Shown here: positions 33,535-42,170 of the stretch, piece after piece
Position numbering within the stretch: the stretch's first letter is position 1
How the letters are laid out: each line of letters starts with the position of its first letter
Origin: Pseudanabaena sp. PCC 6802
Lineage (GTDB): Bacteria > Cyanobacteriota > Cyanobacteriia > Pseudanabaenales > Pseudanabaenaceae
NCBI RefSeq assembly: GCF_000332175.1
Contig: NZ_KB235914.1
Location: 1,799,368-1,863,367 of the forward strand
Direction: 5' to 3'
DNA length: 64,000 bases
Translations under genes and position numbers: made by a program
Notes under the pieces: generated by a model
Database searches by the model: none
What the model was told of the DNA's origin: nothing
The model's input: only the letters and a program-made list of their open reading frames with translations

Positions 33535-34143
33535 CTAAGATCGTTGTGCTGGCGCGGTCTGGGTAAATCGAGAACTAACTCCTGATGAATGCGTCGAGGA
33601 TCTTTGCGGAGAGAGACTAACTGCTAGCAGCAGATCGTCGATCGCCTGTTTGAGTCTTTGCTCGATTTCCTCCTCAAGTTGAACGCTAGTATTGTTATCG
33701 TTCCATGCAATCTGCTTGTCTACGGCGTAGACACCACCCAGGATATGCCTCGCCCCCAGTTCGGATAGTAAGGGTTTCAGGGTGAAATCAATAGAGAGTA
33801 AGTGGGCAATGGTACCACCAGTGGCAATGGGAAGAATTACTTTGTCTGATAGAGCTTGCTGCGGAAGCAAATCTAAAAATGCTTTTAGCACGCCAGTATA
33901 CGCTGCTTTATAGATGGGAGTGGCAACGATCGCGCCATCAGCTTCTGCCAGTAGAGCCTTTGGTTCTTCCAAAGATGGGCTGTTATAGCGTCCAAATACT
34001 AGATCCTCAGGAGGTAGGTTGCGCACAGCGATGAGATTCGTCTTTACTCCTTGTTGTAACAAAAGCGCGTTCGCGTACTCCAATAAGCCGTGCGTTTTAG
34101 AAGGGTGAGATGGACTGCCACTGATTAAGAGAATACTTGTCAT
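33535..34143 (-). CDS. ssuE: NADPH-dependent FMN reductase SsuE
   Basis: The 202-residue flavodoxin-like protein starts ILLISGSPSHPSKTHGLLEYA, binds FMN phosphate there, and has the conserved IVATPIYKAAYTGVLKAFLDLLPQQALSDKVILPIATGGT. SsuE/MsuE reductases supply reduced FMN to the monooxygenase SsuD. The start has a Shine-Dalgarno (AGGAGA) and lies 51 bp after the ssuD stop on the same strand, forming an operon. The last 25 residues are a Ser/Thr-rich tail not typical of the family. An IS element lies 48 bp downstream. Confidence 0.93.
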   Translation of the reverse strand: MTSILLISGSPSHPSKTHGLLEYANALLLQQGVKTNLIAVRNLPPEDLVFGRYNSPSLEEPKALLAEADGAIVATPIYKAAYTGVLKAFLDLLPQQALSDKVILPIATGGTIAHLLSIDFTLKPLLSELGARHILGGVYAVDKQIAWNDNNTSVQLEEEIEQRLKQAIDDLLLAVSLSPQRSSTHSSGVSSRFTQTAPAQRS

Positions 34144-34194
34144 ATATAATGTCTCCTTTGATGAATTGGAAAATGTACGCGCGTTTTAGCTTTG

Positions 34195-35358
34195 TCAATC
34201 TACTGTTGTAGCCTCTTTCTCCCTGGCTTGCTGTTTGGGAAAGGCATCGTTGGCGACAATCTCTCCGAAGGGACTCAGCACGTGTTGCTTTTCTGCTACT
34301 GGCAGATTTTCTAATGGCAATCGAGGGAACAGTAATTCTGCTACGCGATATGCCTCCTCTAAATGGGGATAACCAGAGAGGATAAAGGTTTCGATCCCTA
34401 AATCGACATACTCTAGCATTCGAGCTGCAACTGTCTCTGGATCGCCTACTAGAGCAGTTCCCGCTCCTCCGCGCACCAGTCCAATACCTGCCCACAGATT
34501 TGGACTAATTTCCAGCGCTTCTCGACTGCCATTGTGCAATTGAGTCATGCGACGCTGTCCTTCCGAATCCATGCGGGCGTATGCTTTTTGCGCTGTAGCG
34601 ATCGCCTCTTCATCCACATAGCGAATCAGGCGGTTAGCGGCATCCCAGGCTTCGCTCTCAGTTTCTCGCACGATAACGTGCAGCCGAATGCCAAAGCGCA
34701 AGGTACGTCCTTCTCGCTCTGCCAGTTGCCGCACTGCCTCGATCTTTTCTGCTACTTGAGCGGGAGGTTCGCCCCAGGTCAAATAGACATCGACATGTTT
34801 GGCAGCAATGCGCTGAGCAATAGGAGAAGAACCGCCAAACCAGAGTGGTGGATGGGGAGTTTGCACGGGATGGAAAAGCAACTTTCCTCCCTTAATCTGG
34901 AAGTATTTGCCCGCCAAGTGAGATTCCTTGCCAGCAGAGATTTCCCGCCAAACAGTTAAGAATTCATCAGTTAACTCATAGCGATCGTCGTGGGATAAAT
35001 GTAACCCATCACCCTCCAGTTCCACAGGATCGCCACCTGTTACGACGTTAATTAACAGTCTTCCTTTTGACATGCGATCGAAGGTGGCAGCCATACGAGC
35101 CGCTGTTCCTGGTGACATCAGACCAGGTCGAATTGCCACTAGAAATTTCATCCGTTGGGTAATCGATGCCAGGGTCGCAGCGACGATCCAGGCATCTTCG
35201 CAAGAGCGCCCAGTTGGTAATAATGCCCCCGTGTAGCCCAGGCGATCGACGGCTTGCGCAATCTGACTTAAGTAGCCGTGTTCTGTTGCGCGCCCGCCGA
35301 TCGCCGTACCTAAATAGCGTCCGTCTCCATGAGTGGGAATGAACCATAACAATTCCAT
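34195..35358 (-). CDS. ssuD: Alkanesulfonate monooxygenase SsuD
   Basis: The 387-residue luciferase-like monooxygenase matches Ssu[75 protein letters not shown] and [25 protein letters not shown]. It releases sulfite from alkanesulfonates with reduced FMN from SsuE. The Shine-Dalgarno (AAGGAT) is well placed. No ssuABC transporter genes are present in the window. Upstream lie a tandem repeat, a short Cys-ending ORF and two copies of the motif also found before sfnG. Confidence 0.95.
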   Translation of the reverse strand: MELLWFIPTHGDGRYLGTAIGGRATEHGYLSQIAQAVDRLGYTGALLPTGRSCEDAWIVAATLASITQRMKFLVAIRPGLMSPGTAARMAATFDRMSKGRLLINVVTGGDPVELEGDGLHLSHDDRYELTDEFLTVWREISAGKESHLAGKYFQIKGGKLLFHPVQTPHPPLWFGGSSPIAQRIAAKHVDVYLTWGEPPAQVAEKIEAVRQLAEREGRTLRFGIRLHVIVRETESEAWDAANRLIRYVDEEAIATAQKAYARMDSEGQRRMTQLHNGSREALEISPNLWAGIGLVRGGAGTALVGDPETVAARMLEYVDLGIETFILSGYPHLEEAYRVAELLFPRLPLENLPVAEKQHVLSPFGEIVANDAFPKQQAREKEATTVD

Positions 35359-35448
35359 TGCTTCTATCCTTATCTCTGTCTCTAAATGCGATATATAGCG
35401 CTTATCAGATCGGAACGATATAGGTGGTTTTGGGGCTGCGCCACTGAA

Positions 35449-35490
35449 TTAACAATAGTTAGCCCTCCATTTATTCCTAAGAACCTCCAT
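35449..35490 (-). other. Candidate 13-codon leader ORF ending in Cys, upstream of ssuD
   Basis: ATG at 35490 preceded by AGGA (AGGAATAAATG) opens MEVLRNKWRANYC followed by TAA. It starts within the second copy of a 20-bp tandem duplication that carries this ribosome binding site. It ends 90 bp before ssuD. A Cys codon directly before the stop could report cysteine supply; this is inference and no clear attenuator hairpin follows. Confidence 0.3.
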
Positions 35491-35503
35491 TTATTCCTAA
35501 GAA
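35464..35503. repeat. 20-bp tandem duplication in the ssuD leader
   Basis: CCTCCATTTATTCCTAAGAA occurs twice in exact tandem (35464-35483 and 35484-35503). On the minus strand each copy reads as a ribosome binding site followed by ATG. Confidence 0.85.
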
Positions 35504-35549
35504 AAATTGGGAACACAAGCTAAACAAATGAAAACTTTGAAAACAAAAA

Positions 35550-35673
35550 CTACGATAAATTGATCGGAATATAGTGGTTTGTTGCAAGCCATAGTATGGC
35601 ACAAGCGATCGCCAAAGATCAAGATGCAAGCAGCCTGAATCTACGATATGTATGTCGGGATGCTGTATATTCG
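35550..35673. promoter_or_regulatory. Two copies of a motif shared with the sfnG upstream region
   Basis: CTACGATAAATTGATCGGAA starts at 35550 and CTACGATATGTATGTCGGGA at 35641. Both resemble the sfnG upstream site beginning CTACGATATATTGATAGAGA at 31727; the third also shares the later CTGTA block. The first lies 192 bp upstream of ssuD, matching the 191 bp seen for sfnG, in the same relative orientation. They are probably activator sites. Confidence 0.55.
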
Positions 35674-35748
35674 GGTATTAGTAAAAAATCTCAAAGGGCG
35701 ATCGCCCTCTGCTAAATTTATGAAGGCTTATTTTTGGCTTTGGGTGGT

Positions 35749-37047
35749 ATGGAATTAGCAGAGCTAGATTTAACGCATCATCCGGTACTACTGAAACAAG
35801 TACGCATTATCGATGCCACAGAATCCGATCTCTCCGATCGCTTCGCCGACGTTTTAATTTCGACCGATGATGTCATGCATGTTGGGGTTCAGGATGCCGA
35901 TCTCCCAGCCGACGCACGCATACTAGATCGATCTGGTCTAGTTTTGGGGACTGGTCTGGTGGATTTGTACAGCACCAGTGGCGAACCGGGGTTTGAACGC
36001 CGCGAAACGATCGCTTCTTTAACTAAAGCCGCTCAGTGTGGTGGTTTTAGTAGGGTGGGAATTTTACCGCATACTAAACCCGCGATCGATAATCTGACTG
36101 CCTTAGAATTTTGGAGCAGGCACGATCGCGCGCGATCGCCACATCATCCCCAACTAATGCCCTGGGGGGCAATTACCCTGGATTGTGCCGGGAACCAACT
36201 TACAGACCTGGCTGAGATGGCAGAGGCGGTAATTGGATTTACAGATGCCAAACCGCTCCCAAATCTCATGCTTGTCCGCCGCGCTATGGAATACATTAAG
36301 CCCCTTGGCAAACCGCTGATGCTATGGGCATACGATCCCAATTTGGCGGGCAGTGGCGTAATGAGAGAGGGGAAGCGATCGCTGCAATATGGTCTGACGG
36401 GTAGCAGCGCCACGGCGGAAACGGCGGCACTGGCGGCGTTGATTGAGTTAGTCGCACTGATTGGCACGCCCACCCACTTCATGCGAATTTCTACAGCCCG
36501 CAGCGTGGAATTAATTGCCCAGGCCAAGTCGCAAGGGTTACCCATTACCGCTAGTGTTGCCTGGATGCACCTGTGGCTTACAGATAAAGACTTACATACC
36601 TACGATCCCAGCCTGCATCTGAAGCCACCATTGGGCAGCGACACCGATCGCGATGCTCTGATCGCCGCCGTCAAGTCAGGCATCATCGATGCGATCGCCG
36701 TTGACCATGCCCCCTACACCTACGAAGAAAAGACCGTCGCCTTTGAGGTATCGCCGACGGGAGCGATCGGTCTGGAGTTTGCCTTGCCCGTGCTTTGGCA
36801 AGAATTGGTGGAAACTGGTTTGCTGAGCGGGCTGGAGCTATGGCGATCGCTCAGCTCCGGAGCGGCACGATGTCTTGGGATAGATACTAAAGAAGAAAGC
36901 TTACCTCTAGCTACGCTATTTGACCCCAGTTTAAGCTGGACGGTGACATCTGAGGCGATCGCCTCACTAGCTCAAAATACACCCTGTCTCGGCAAGTCTA
37001 TCGTCGGGAAAGTCATTCCCATTGCTAATCTATCAAGTTCTGCTTAG
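35749..37047 (+). CDS. Dihydroorotase homologue lacking metal ligands
   Basis: The protein aligns along its length with class I dihydroorotases (LGTGLVDLYSTSGEPGFERRETIASLTKAAQCGGFSRVGILPHTKP..., cut; MREGKRSLQYGLTG; AVDHAPYTYEEK). The metal-binding positions have changed: the usual DxHxH is DLYST, the usual cHVST is MRIST and TPHHL is VAWMHL. Only the DHAP aspartate survives. It is therefore probably not an active metal-dependent hydrolase, and may be a structural partner, as inactive dihydroorotase homologues are for aspartate carbamoyltransferase in other bacteria. I prefer the ATG at 35749 to the TTG at 35734. It overlaps the next, convergent gene by 23 bp. Confidence 0.8.
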   Translation: MELAELDLTHHPVLLKQVRIIDATESDLSDRFADVLISTDDVMHVGVQDADLPADARILDRSGLVLGTGLVDLYSTSGEPGFERRETIASLTKAAQCGGFSRVGILPHTKPAIDNLTALEFWSRHDRARSPHHPQLMPWGAITLDCAGNQLTDLAEMAEAVIGFTDAKPLPNLMLVRRAMEYIKPLGKPLMLWAYDPNLAGSGVMREGKRSLQYGLTGSSATAETAALAALIELVALIGTPTHFMRISTARSVELIAQAKSQGLPITASVAWMHLWLTDKDLHTYDPSLHLKPPLGSDTDRDALIAAVKSGIIDAIAVDHAPYTYEEKTVAFEVSPTGAIGLEFALPVLWQELVETGLLSGLELWRSLSSGAARCLGIDTKEESLPLATLFDPSLSWTVTSEAIASLAQNTPCLGKSIVGKVIPIANLSSSA

Positions 37048-37255
37048 AAGCCTTGAGTTCTTTCCATAGCTTCTTGATTTGTTCGTAGGCTTCACCAGGA
37101 GGAAGCTTACCACCATTTTCGAGGGCGCAAATAATTGATATGCGGTTGGCAAACTCCTGTAAATTCGCATCAAATACCAAATTTTCTGGAGTGAATTCCC
37201 CTTGATAGCGACTTGTAGGGTTGAGAAACTCTTCTTTGCTTGGCTTGTCAGACAT
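37025..37255 (-). CDS. Small conserved cyanobacterial protein
   Basis: The 76-residue acidic/basic soluble protein (MSDKPSKEEFLNPTSRYQGE; FDANLQEFANRISIICALENGGKLPPGEAYEQIKKLWKELK) is probably an all-helical bundle. I recognise this as a small cyanobacterial family without known function. Its 3' end overlaps the convergent dihydroorotase-like gene by 23 bp, and its last codons are antisense to that gene's end. Nothing notable follows in 37256-37520 except its promoter and A/T-rich sequence. Confidence 0.7.
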   Translation of the reverse strand: MSDKPSKEEFLNPTSRYQGEFTPENLVFDANLQEFANRISIICALENGGKLPPGEAYEQIKKLWKELKASKQNLID

Positions 37256-37520
37256 TAAATTTCTCTCAATAGTAGTTGGTAATAGAGAGCGATCGGGTTG
37301 CAGCTTTAGCGTAGAAACTTACCCAGTAGCATTACCCAGCAAGAGCGTAGAAATGCTCATTTATTCAATAGATATATTGTAGTTCCTCAACGGATGGTAG
37401 GGGTCAATTTGAAGGGGTTGTTTGCTTTATTAGATGCAACCAGAATGTTAGCTGAGACGTACGCCGTGCATTTTTATCCCTATGAATATTATGACCCCCA
37501 TCGTCGAAGGTTGGCGAGGT

Positions 37521-38327
37521 TTACATAATCAAAATGTTAGCGCTGCTTAACAAAGGAATGCTAAACCCTGTAGATAGCGTTGCTATTTGCATTTGGGGAG
37601 CCAAACCAGTACCATCTATATCTGAGAATAGGGCACCTGTACGGGTATCGTAAATGAAGCGATCGTCAGCATCAAGTGCTGTCGTACCGAGGACAAACTG
37701 ATTTTCCAGCAACCCCCTAATAGATCCGGGCACGCCACCTTGTCCTAAACCGAAAGCTTGACCGAGCACGAGGATACTATCTTCGGTAACAGAGAAGTCG
37801 GTAATGTTGTCAACTCCTACAATTGGACTATCGAAATAAAAGCTATCGGAACCGAAACCGCCAGTCAGCGTGTCGTTCCCAATTCCACCAACTAGCCTGT
37901 CGTTGTCTCCCCCACCCCAAAGCATATCATTACCCCCTCTACCTTCGAGCGTGTCGCGACCCAGTCCACCGTCAAGGGTATCGTCGCTAATGAGATCGCT
38001 GTCGAAGAGAAAGTCATTGCCTGTACCACCATCAAGGATGTCACTGCCCGCTTGACCGTCGAGAGTATCGTTACCAACCCCTCCTCTAAGGGTATCGTTG
38101 CCATCGCCGCCCTGCAAACCATCATTGCCGGATAAGCCGACGAGGGAGTCATTCCCAGCTAAACCCAGAATAGTGTCGTCTCGCAAGTCGTTGCCAATGA
38201 GGGTGTCGTCGTTATTAGTACCAACAATTTGTGTTACAGGTGGAGGTGGTTCGTCTATGACAATTATAGGAGGGCGTAGAGGAGGAATTAGTCTGCCACC
38301 TAAGTTATTAAGCTCGAAAGTTTCCAT
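37521..38327 (-). CDS. RTX-type calcium-binding repeat protein
   Basis: The 268-residue protein has a Pro-rich N-terminal stretch ([18 protein letters not shown]). About ten nonapeptide repeats of the GGxGNDTLxG type follow ([51 protein letters not shown]). These bind calcium in a parallel beta roll after export. The C-terminal 80 residues ([16 protein letters not shown]...) resemble the secretion-signal region of type I secreted proteins. No transporter genes are nearby. The Shine-Dalgarno (AGGAAAAAA) is good. Confidence 0.85.
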   Translation of the reverse strand: METFELNNLGGRLIPPLRPPIIVIDEPPPPVTQIVGTNNDDTLIGNDLRDDTILGLAGNDSLVGLSGNDGLQGGDGNDTLRGGVGNDTLDGQAGSDILDGGTGNDFLFDSDLISDDTLDGGLGRDTLEGRGGNDMLWGGGDNDRLVGGIGNDTLTGGFGSDSFYFDSPIVGVDNITDFSVTEDSILVLGQAFGLGQGGVPGSIRGLLENQFVLGTTALDADDRFIYDTRTGALFSDIDGTGLAPQMQIATLSTGFSIPLLSSANILIM

Positions 38328-38470
38328 GTCGTTTTTTCCTGTTTAGCTATGGTTAATTTCGGGTTTTAACCCGTTAACCGTTAGCTTGTCTCAAACCATT
38401 ACTCACTTTCCAGACCAATAAGTGTTCACTTTTTGCTTATTTTTGTTAGCTTCACGTTCACATGGTATTG

Positions 38471-38620
38471 ATATAGCTATAGCCAATAGGCTTAGGACGG
38501 GGTGCAGGGGTTCCACACGGCAGTGGCTCTAGCGGGGAACCCCCAAGACCGCCCTGCCTCCCCTGCGTGGGGGCGCAGCCCCCACACCCCCTGTCCTAAC
38601 AGATCTGTCTACGGCTATAA
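38471..38620. repeat. MITE-like repeat, family A, long form
   Basis: The ends are ATATAGCTATAGCCAATAGG and, inverted, TATAGCCGTAGACAGATCTG. The interior contains the GC-rich core CGGCAGTGGCTCTAGCGGGG and the hairpin GGGGGCGCAGCCCCC. It is about 150 bp long and in the opposite orientation to the copy at 27400-27548. Confidence 0.85.
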
Positions 38621-38679
38621 TTACCGGGAATTTTCAGGCCAGTCCATGAAAAACTTACACGTATAATCTCATTGCAAAT

Positions 38680-38715
38680 CGGGCTTTGCCCGATCAACAA
38701 AGCCCGTTTCTTTTA
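38680..38715 (+). terminator. Rho-independent terminator, plus strand
   Basis: CGGGCTTTG (38680-38688) pairs with CAAAGCCCG (38698-38706) over a 9-base loop, followed by TTTCTTTTAAT. No plus-strand gene precedes it. A consensus TATAAT lies only 13 bp upstream of the stem, so it may end a very short RNA. Confidence 0.65.
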
Positions 38716-38869
38716 ATATTTTTTAGGATGAGCCTGCTGGCGTTTTTTAGCAAGCTATCACTTCGACTATCAAGCTGGCAACCACGCTAGAGCAACAAAG
38801 AGTTGGCGAACCTGATGAATTGCCAACCAGAAATCTTGAAGGTTCCTGTCGTAAATGCTGACTAATAGC

Positions 38870-39157
38870 TTATGCTTCTATTGCCTTGATTGCTTGGGCT
38901 AGTCTGGCTTTACGACGAGCGCCGGTGTTGCGATGCAATACTCCCCGCTTAACGGCTCTGTCAATTTTGCTATAAGCCAGAGACATTTTGTCCTGTACCG
39001 TCTGCATGGCTTCAGTGCTGGGGGAGGACTGATATGCTGTTACAGCCTCAAAATAATTTTTCATCAGGGTTCTTACCGCTGATTTGTATGCTTTATTTCG
39101 CAATCTATTGCGCTCGCTAATTTGAGCGCGTTTGGCTGCGGATTTGATGTTTGCCAC
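38870..39157 (-). CDS. rpsT: 30S ribosomal protein S20
   Basis: The 95-residue basic, helical protein begins [33 protein letters not shown], the hallmark of S20, and ends with the conserved [22 protein letters not shown]20 binds 16S rRNA early in 30S assembly. The gene stands alone with a Shine-Dalgarno (GAGGTAA) before the ATG. Confidence 0.97.
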   Translation of the reverse strand: MANIKSAAKRAQISERNRLRNKAYKSAVRTLMKNYFEAVTAYQSSPSTEAMQTVQDKMSLAYSKIDRAVKRGVLHRNTGARRKARLAQAIKAIEA

Positions 39158-39349
39158 AGGTTACCTCTTGGGAAAATTAAAATAAGGCGAATGTTATTGT
39201 AGCATTTCAGTCGGCGATTAGAACCTTCAATTTTTTGGGGTCAGTTAGGGGAGGTAGGTTATACCTATTGTCCATGCTAGCTTTTTGGCACCTCCAAGGG
39301 TGAAAATTGTATTTTTAGAGCAATTCTCTTTATTGCAGGGCAAGACTTT

Positions 39350-39628
39350 ATGGATGCTTTTGAGCTAATTCCACCCGACTGGACGAGATCGGCTACCCAC
39401 GCTCGTAGTTTTTGTTGTCCGAGCTGCAATCTGCCGCCCAAACAGGCTAAAGCCGTCTGGATCAATCGTCGATCGCCAGTATATACAGACGATCGCCGCA
39501 GAAAGTGGCAAGAGTTTTACCTTTGCGAGTGCGATCGCGTGTGGTGGGCGTGGAGTAGCGATCGTCCACCCAGCGAGTTTAGCAATCGTCCCAGCTTTGA
39601 GGAAATTATTCCAGATGACTGGGTTTAA
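39350..39628 (+). CDS. Small cysteine-containing protein (possible zinc-binding)
   Basis: The 92-residue protein has CCPSCNLPPKQAK and, 30 residues later, FYLCECDRVWWAW, giving a C-x2-C...C-x-C arrangement that could form a zinc site. Between them is an Arg-rich loop (NRRSPVYTDDRRRKWQ), and the tail is acidic (FEEIIPDDWV). No named family was recognised; the appearance is that of a small cyanobacterial zinc-ribbon-like protein. It stands alone. Codon usage is normal for the window, with several HIP1-like GCGATCGC words inside. Confidence 0.6.
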   Translation: MDAFELIPPDWTRSATHARSFCCPSCNLPPKQAKAVWINRRSPVYTDDRRRKWQEFYLCECDRVWWAWSSDRPPSEFSNRPSFEEIIPDDWV

Positions 39629-39866
39629 GCATGAAGATTTGACTCTCCATAACGCCTCTACTAAACCTGCCCTTACACCTAGGTATATTGTTTCGTAGAA
39701 ATCTCCTAAGTCTCCGGGGCGCGGCGATCGTATGGGACAGATCCATCGCAAACCAATTTGACGTATATCCCTATTGAAAACGTTAAGCAGCACCGTTGCG
39801 CGCAGCCTCAACGCAGGATATGCAAGTACCAACGATCGCATTTAGTAAAGAATTCGGGAGTTATGC

Positions 39867-41171
39867 ATGGAACGCCCACTTGGTGCATTGGAGCATTCGT
39901 TTTGGTTATACGACCAAATTCACCCCATCCATTTTGCCCTCACTGCCAGACTCGAAGGCCAGTTCGACCTCGATCGACTCCGTCAATCCCTCCAACAAGC
40001 ACAACAGCAACATCCACTGCTGAGAGTACGCATCGAGACCGATCGTACGGGGCAACCAAAGTTTGTAGAACAAACTGCAGAGATTCCCCTCAGAATAGTT
40101 GACCGACTGGACGATCGCCAATGGGAGCAGGAGTTAGAGGTGGAACTATCGAGATCGTTTCATTGGATGACGGCTCCGTTGGTGAGGGTAGTAGTGCTGC
40201 ATTCCCAGCGCATATCCGAGCTAATTGTGACGTGCCATCATGCGATCGCAGACGGACTGTCGATGGCGTATCTAATTCGAGACATCGTGCGAGGGTTGGA
40301 AATGCCTTCCCAGAAGCAGAGACATCTATCCGAATCCTTAGCGATCGAGCATCTAATTCCAGACACGTACAAACTAGATACCGCAGTATATAACACCGAA
40401 CAGATGGCTCCAACTGAAACTCAATGCGATTATAATTTTGAGGTCTCCACGCGATCGCGTCCGCACATTAGAACGGTATTACTATCGGTCGAACTAACTC
40501 AATGGCTCCACAGACGCTGTCGAGAAGAGGCAACCAGCGTGCATAGTGCCATTAGCGCCGCTTTTTTGCTAGCGCTCTCTAGTCGAAAGCAATCCCCCTC
40601 CTCTCTTAAATGTTTGTCACCAGTGAGCGTGAGAGAACATCTATCGCAGTCGGTAGGCGAATCCGTAGGTCTGTACGTTGCATTTGCAGTCACAAACCAC
40701 GATCTAAATTTAGATGCATGTTTGTGGGAGACGGCGCGATCGCTGAAATCCCAGCTATCAGAGGCGGCTACACCACAGCGATTATTTGCAGAGGCTCGCT
40801 ATCGTCAGGCAGCGATCGCAAAGCTTCCCAAGGCCGAAATGGTGGTACAGGGAATGCGGCAACAGCGCCGCTACGATCTTTTGGTGACAAATCTAGGACG
40901 CTTGCATTTGGAGCAACAGTTTGGCACGCTGAGGATTGCGGAGTTTTATGGGCCAACAGTAATGTCGGAGGTAGAACAAGAGCGCGTAGTTGGAGTCGCA
41001 ACGTTAGGCGATCGCCTGTCTTTAACAGTCGCTTTCCCTTCAGCTACCACCTCGGATGCGGAAGCAACTGAATTTTTAGCGGAAGCATTGCAGATCCTGC
41101 GCCAGGACAAGGGTTTGCCGCCAATCGATCGCTCGATCCCCAGAGCATTGGCAAATGTCGCGATCGCTTAA
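39867..41171 (+). CDS. Condensation/PapA-type acyltransferase
   Basis: The 434-residue protein belongs to the CoA-dependent acyltransferase/condensation-domain superfamily. The active-site motif CHHAIADGLSMAYLIRDI (HHxxxDG) lies at about residues 125-142. An N-terminal FWLYDQIHPIHFALTARLEGQFDLDRLRQSL and the C-terminal YDLLVTNLGRLHLEQQFG fit the group. No carrier-protein or adenylation domains are adjacent, so it looks like a stand-alone acyltransferase of the PapA5 or alcohol acetyltransferase type, perhaps esterifying a lipid. The start ATG is in good context. An alpha/beta hydrolase gene follows on the same strand. Confidence 0.75.
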   Translation: MERPLGALEHSFWLYDQIHPIHFALTARLEGQFDLDRLRQSLQQAQQQHPLLRVRIETDRTGQPKFVEQTAEIPLRIVDRLDDRQWEQELEVELSRSFHWMTAPLVRVVVLHSQRISELIVTCHHAIADGLSMAYLIRDIVRGLEMPSQKQRHLSESLAIEHLIPDTYKLDTAVYNTEQMAPTETQCDYNFEVSTRSRPHIRTVLLSVELTQWLHRRCREEATSVHSAISAAFLLALSSRKQSPSSLKCLSPVSVREHLSQSVGESVGLYVAFAVTNHDLNLDACLWETARSLKSQLSEAATPQRLFAEARYRQAAIAKLPKAEMVVQGMRQQRRYDLLVTNLGRLHLEQQFGTLRIAEFYGPTVMSEVEQERVVGVATLGDRLSLTVAFPSATTSDAEATEFLAEALQILRQDKGLPPIDRSIPRALANVAIA

Positions 41172-41249
41172 CCTGACACGGGCGACAACTGAAGTTAAAC
41201 TGTTATGCAACCAGGTTAGTTGAAAAGACAAAGCAAAGACATAACAGAT

Positions 41250-42170
41250 ATGGTTGGCAATCTCCAGGGCGACACTAGGGACAAAACCGATTGCGAAACG
41301 CAGTTTTGGCTATGGCGGGGATATCGGATTAGTTACCAAACTAGAGGCGATCGCACCGATCGCGATCTTCCTGCTGCGATCCTGATTCACGGTTTCGGTG
41401 CTTCATTGGGGCATTGGCGCAAAAATATGGAGGCTTTGGCAGAAGTCAGTCGAGTATTTGCCATTGACCTGATTGGTTTTGGTGCTGCGGATAAGCCTAC
41501 CCCCGGTCAAGAGATCGACTATACGTTTGAGACATGGGGCACGCAAATAGTAGATTTCTGTCGAGAGGTTGTCGGTAGTGCGGCGATTTTGGTGGGAAAT
41601 TCCATTGGCGCGATCGTGGCGATGCAGGCGGCGGTGCTGGCACCGGAATTAGCGAGTAAGGTTATTGCGATCGACTGCTCTTTACGCTTACTGCAAGAGC
41701 AAAAACAATTAGGACTGCCCTGGTACAAGCGCTTAGCCGCAAAAGCAGCACAACAAATTCTGGGCAATCGAGCGATCGCGCAGTTATTTTTTGACCAGGT
41801 ACGCAAACCCTCTGCTGTGCGTAAAATTCTCAGCCAGGCCTATGCGCGATCGGATGCCGTTACCGACGAACTAGTTGACATGCTGATCGAGCCTGCTCGC
41901 GATCCGGGTGCGATGGATGTATTTATGGCATTTGTGCGATATTCCCAAGGCCCCACGCCAGAGGAATTGCTGGCCAACTTACCATGCCAGGCGACTTTGC
42001 TGTGGGGCGAACAAGACCCGTGGGAGCCAATTGCCCTGGGACGGGAACTGGCAAAGTACGACTGCGTAAAGGAATTCATCGCGATCGCAGATGCCGGACA
42101 TTGTCCCCAGGACGAAGCACCAGAAATGGTCAATCCAATTCTGGTGCGACAAATTCAATCGCTGAAGTGA
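41250..42170 (+). CDS. Alpha/beta hydrolase (pheophytinase/haloperoxidase-like)
   Basis: The protein has the alpha/beta hydrolase order: oxyanion motif ILIHGFGASLGHWRKN, FAIDLIGFGAADKP, nucleophile elbow VGNSIGAIVA (Ser), acid in LLWGEQDPWEPI (Asp) and His in ADAGHCPQDEAPE. All three catalytic residues are present. The sequence resembles cyanobacterial proteins near plant pheophytinase, but the substrate is not determined. An in-frame TTG at 41220 would add ten residues; I chose the ATG at 41250. The gene is 78 bp after the acyltransferase gene, and a pair acting on the same ester is conceivable. Confidence 0.8.
   Translation: MVGNLQGDTRDKTDCETQFWLWRGYRISYQTRGDRTDRDLPAAILIHGFGASLGHWRKNMEALAEVSRVFAIDLIGFGAADKPTPGQEIDYTFETWGTQIVDFCREVVGSAAILVGNSIGAIVAMQAAVLAPELASKVIAIDCSLRLLQEQKQLGLPWYKRLAAKAAQQILGNRAIAQLFFDQVRKPSAVRKILSQAYARSDAVTDELVDMLIEPARDPGAMDVFMAFVRYSQGPTPEELLANLPCQATLLWGEQDPWEPIALGRELAKYDCVKEFIAIADAGHCPQDEAPEMVNPILVRQIQSLK

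Larger units (their letters stand above)
38328..38869. other. 540-bp intergenic region with a long family A repeat and a terminator
   Basis: No protein-coding ORF. It contains the family A repeat (38471-38620), a TATAAT box at 38662-38667 and a rho-independent terminator directly after (38680-38715). The stretch 38717-38869 is downstream of rpsT and empty. Confidence 0.6.
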
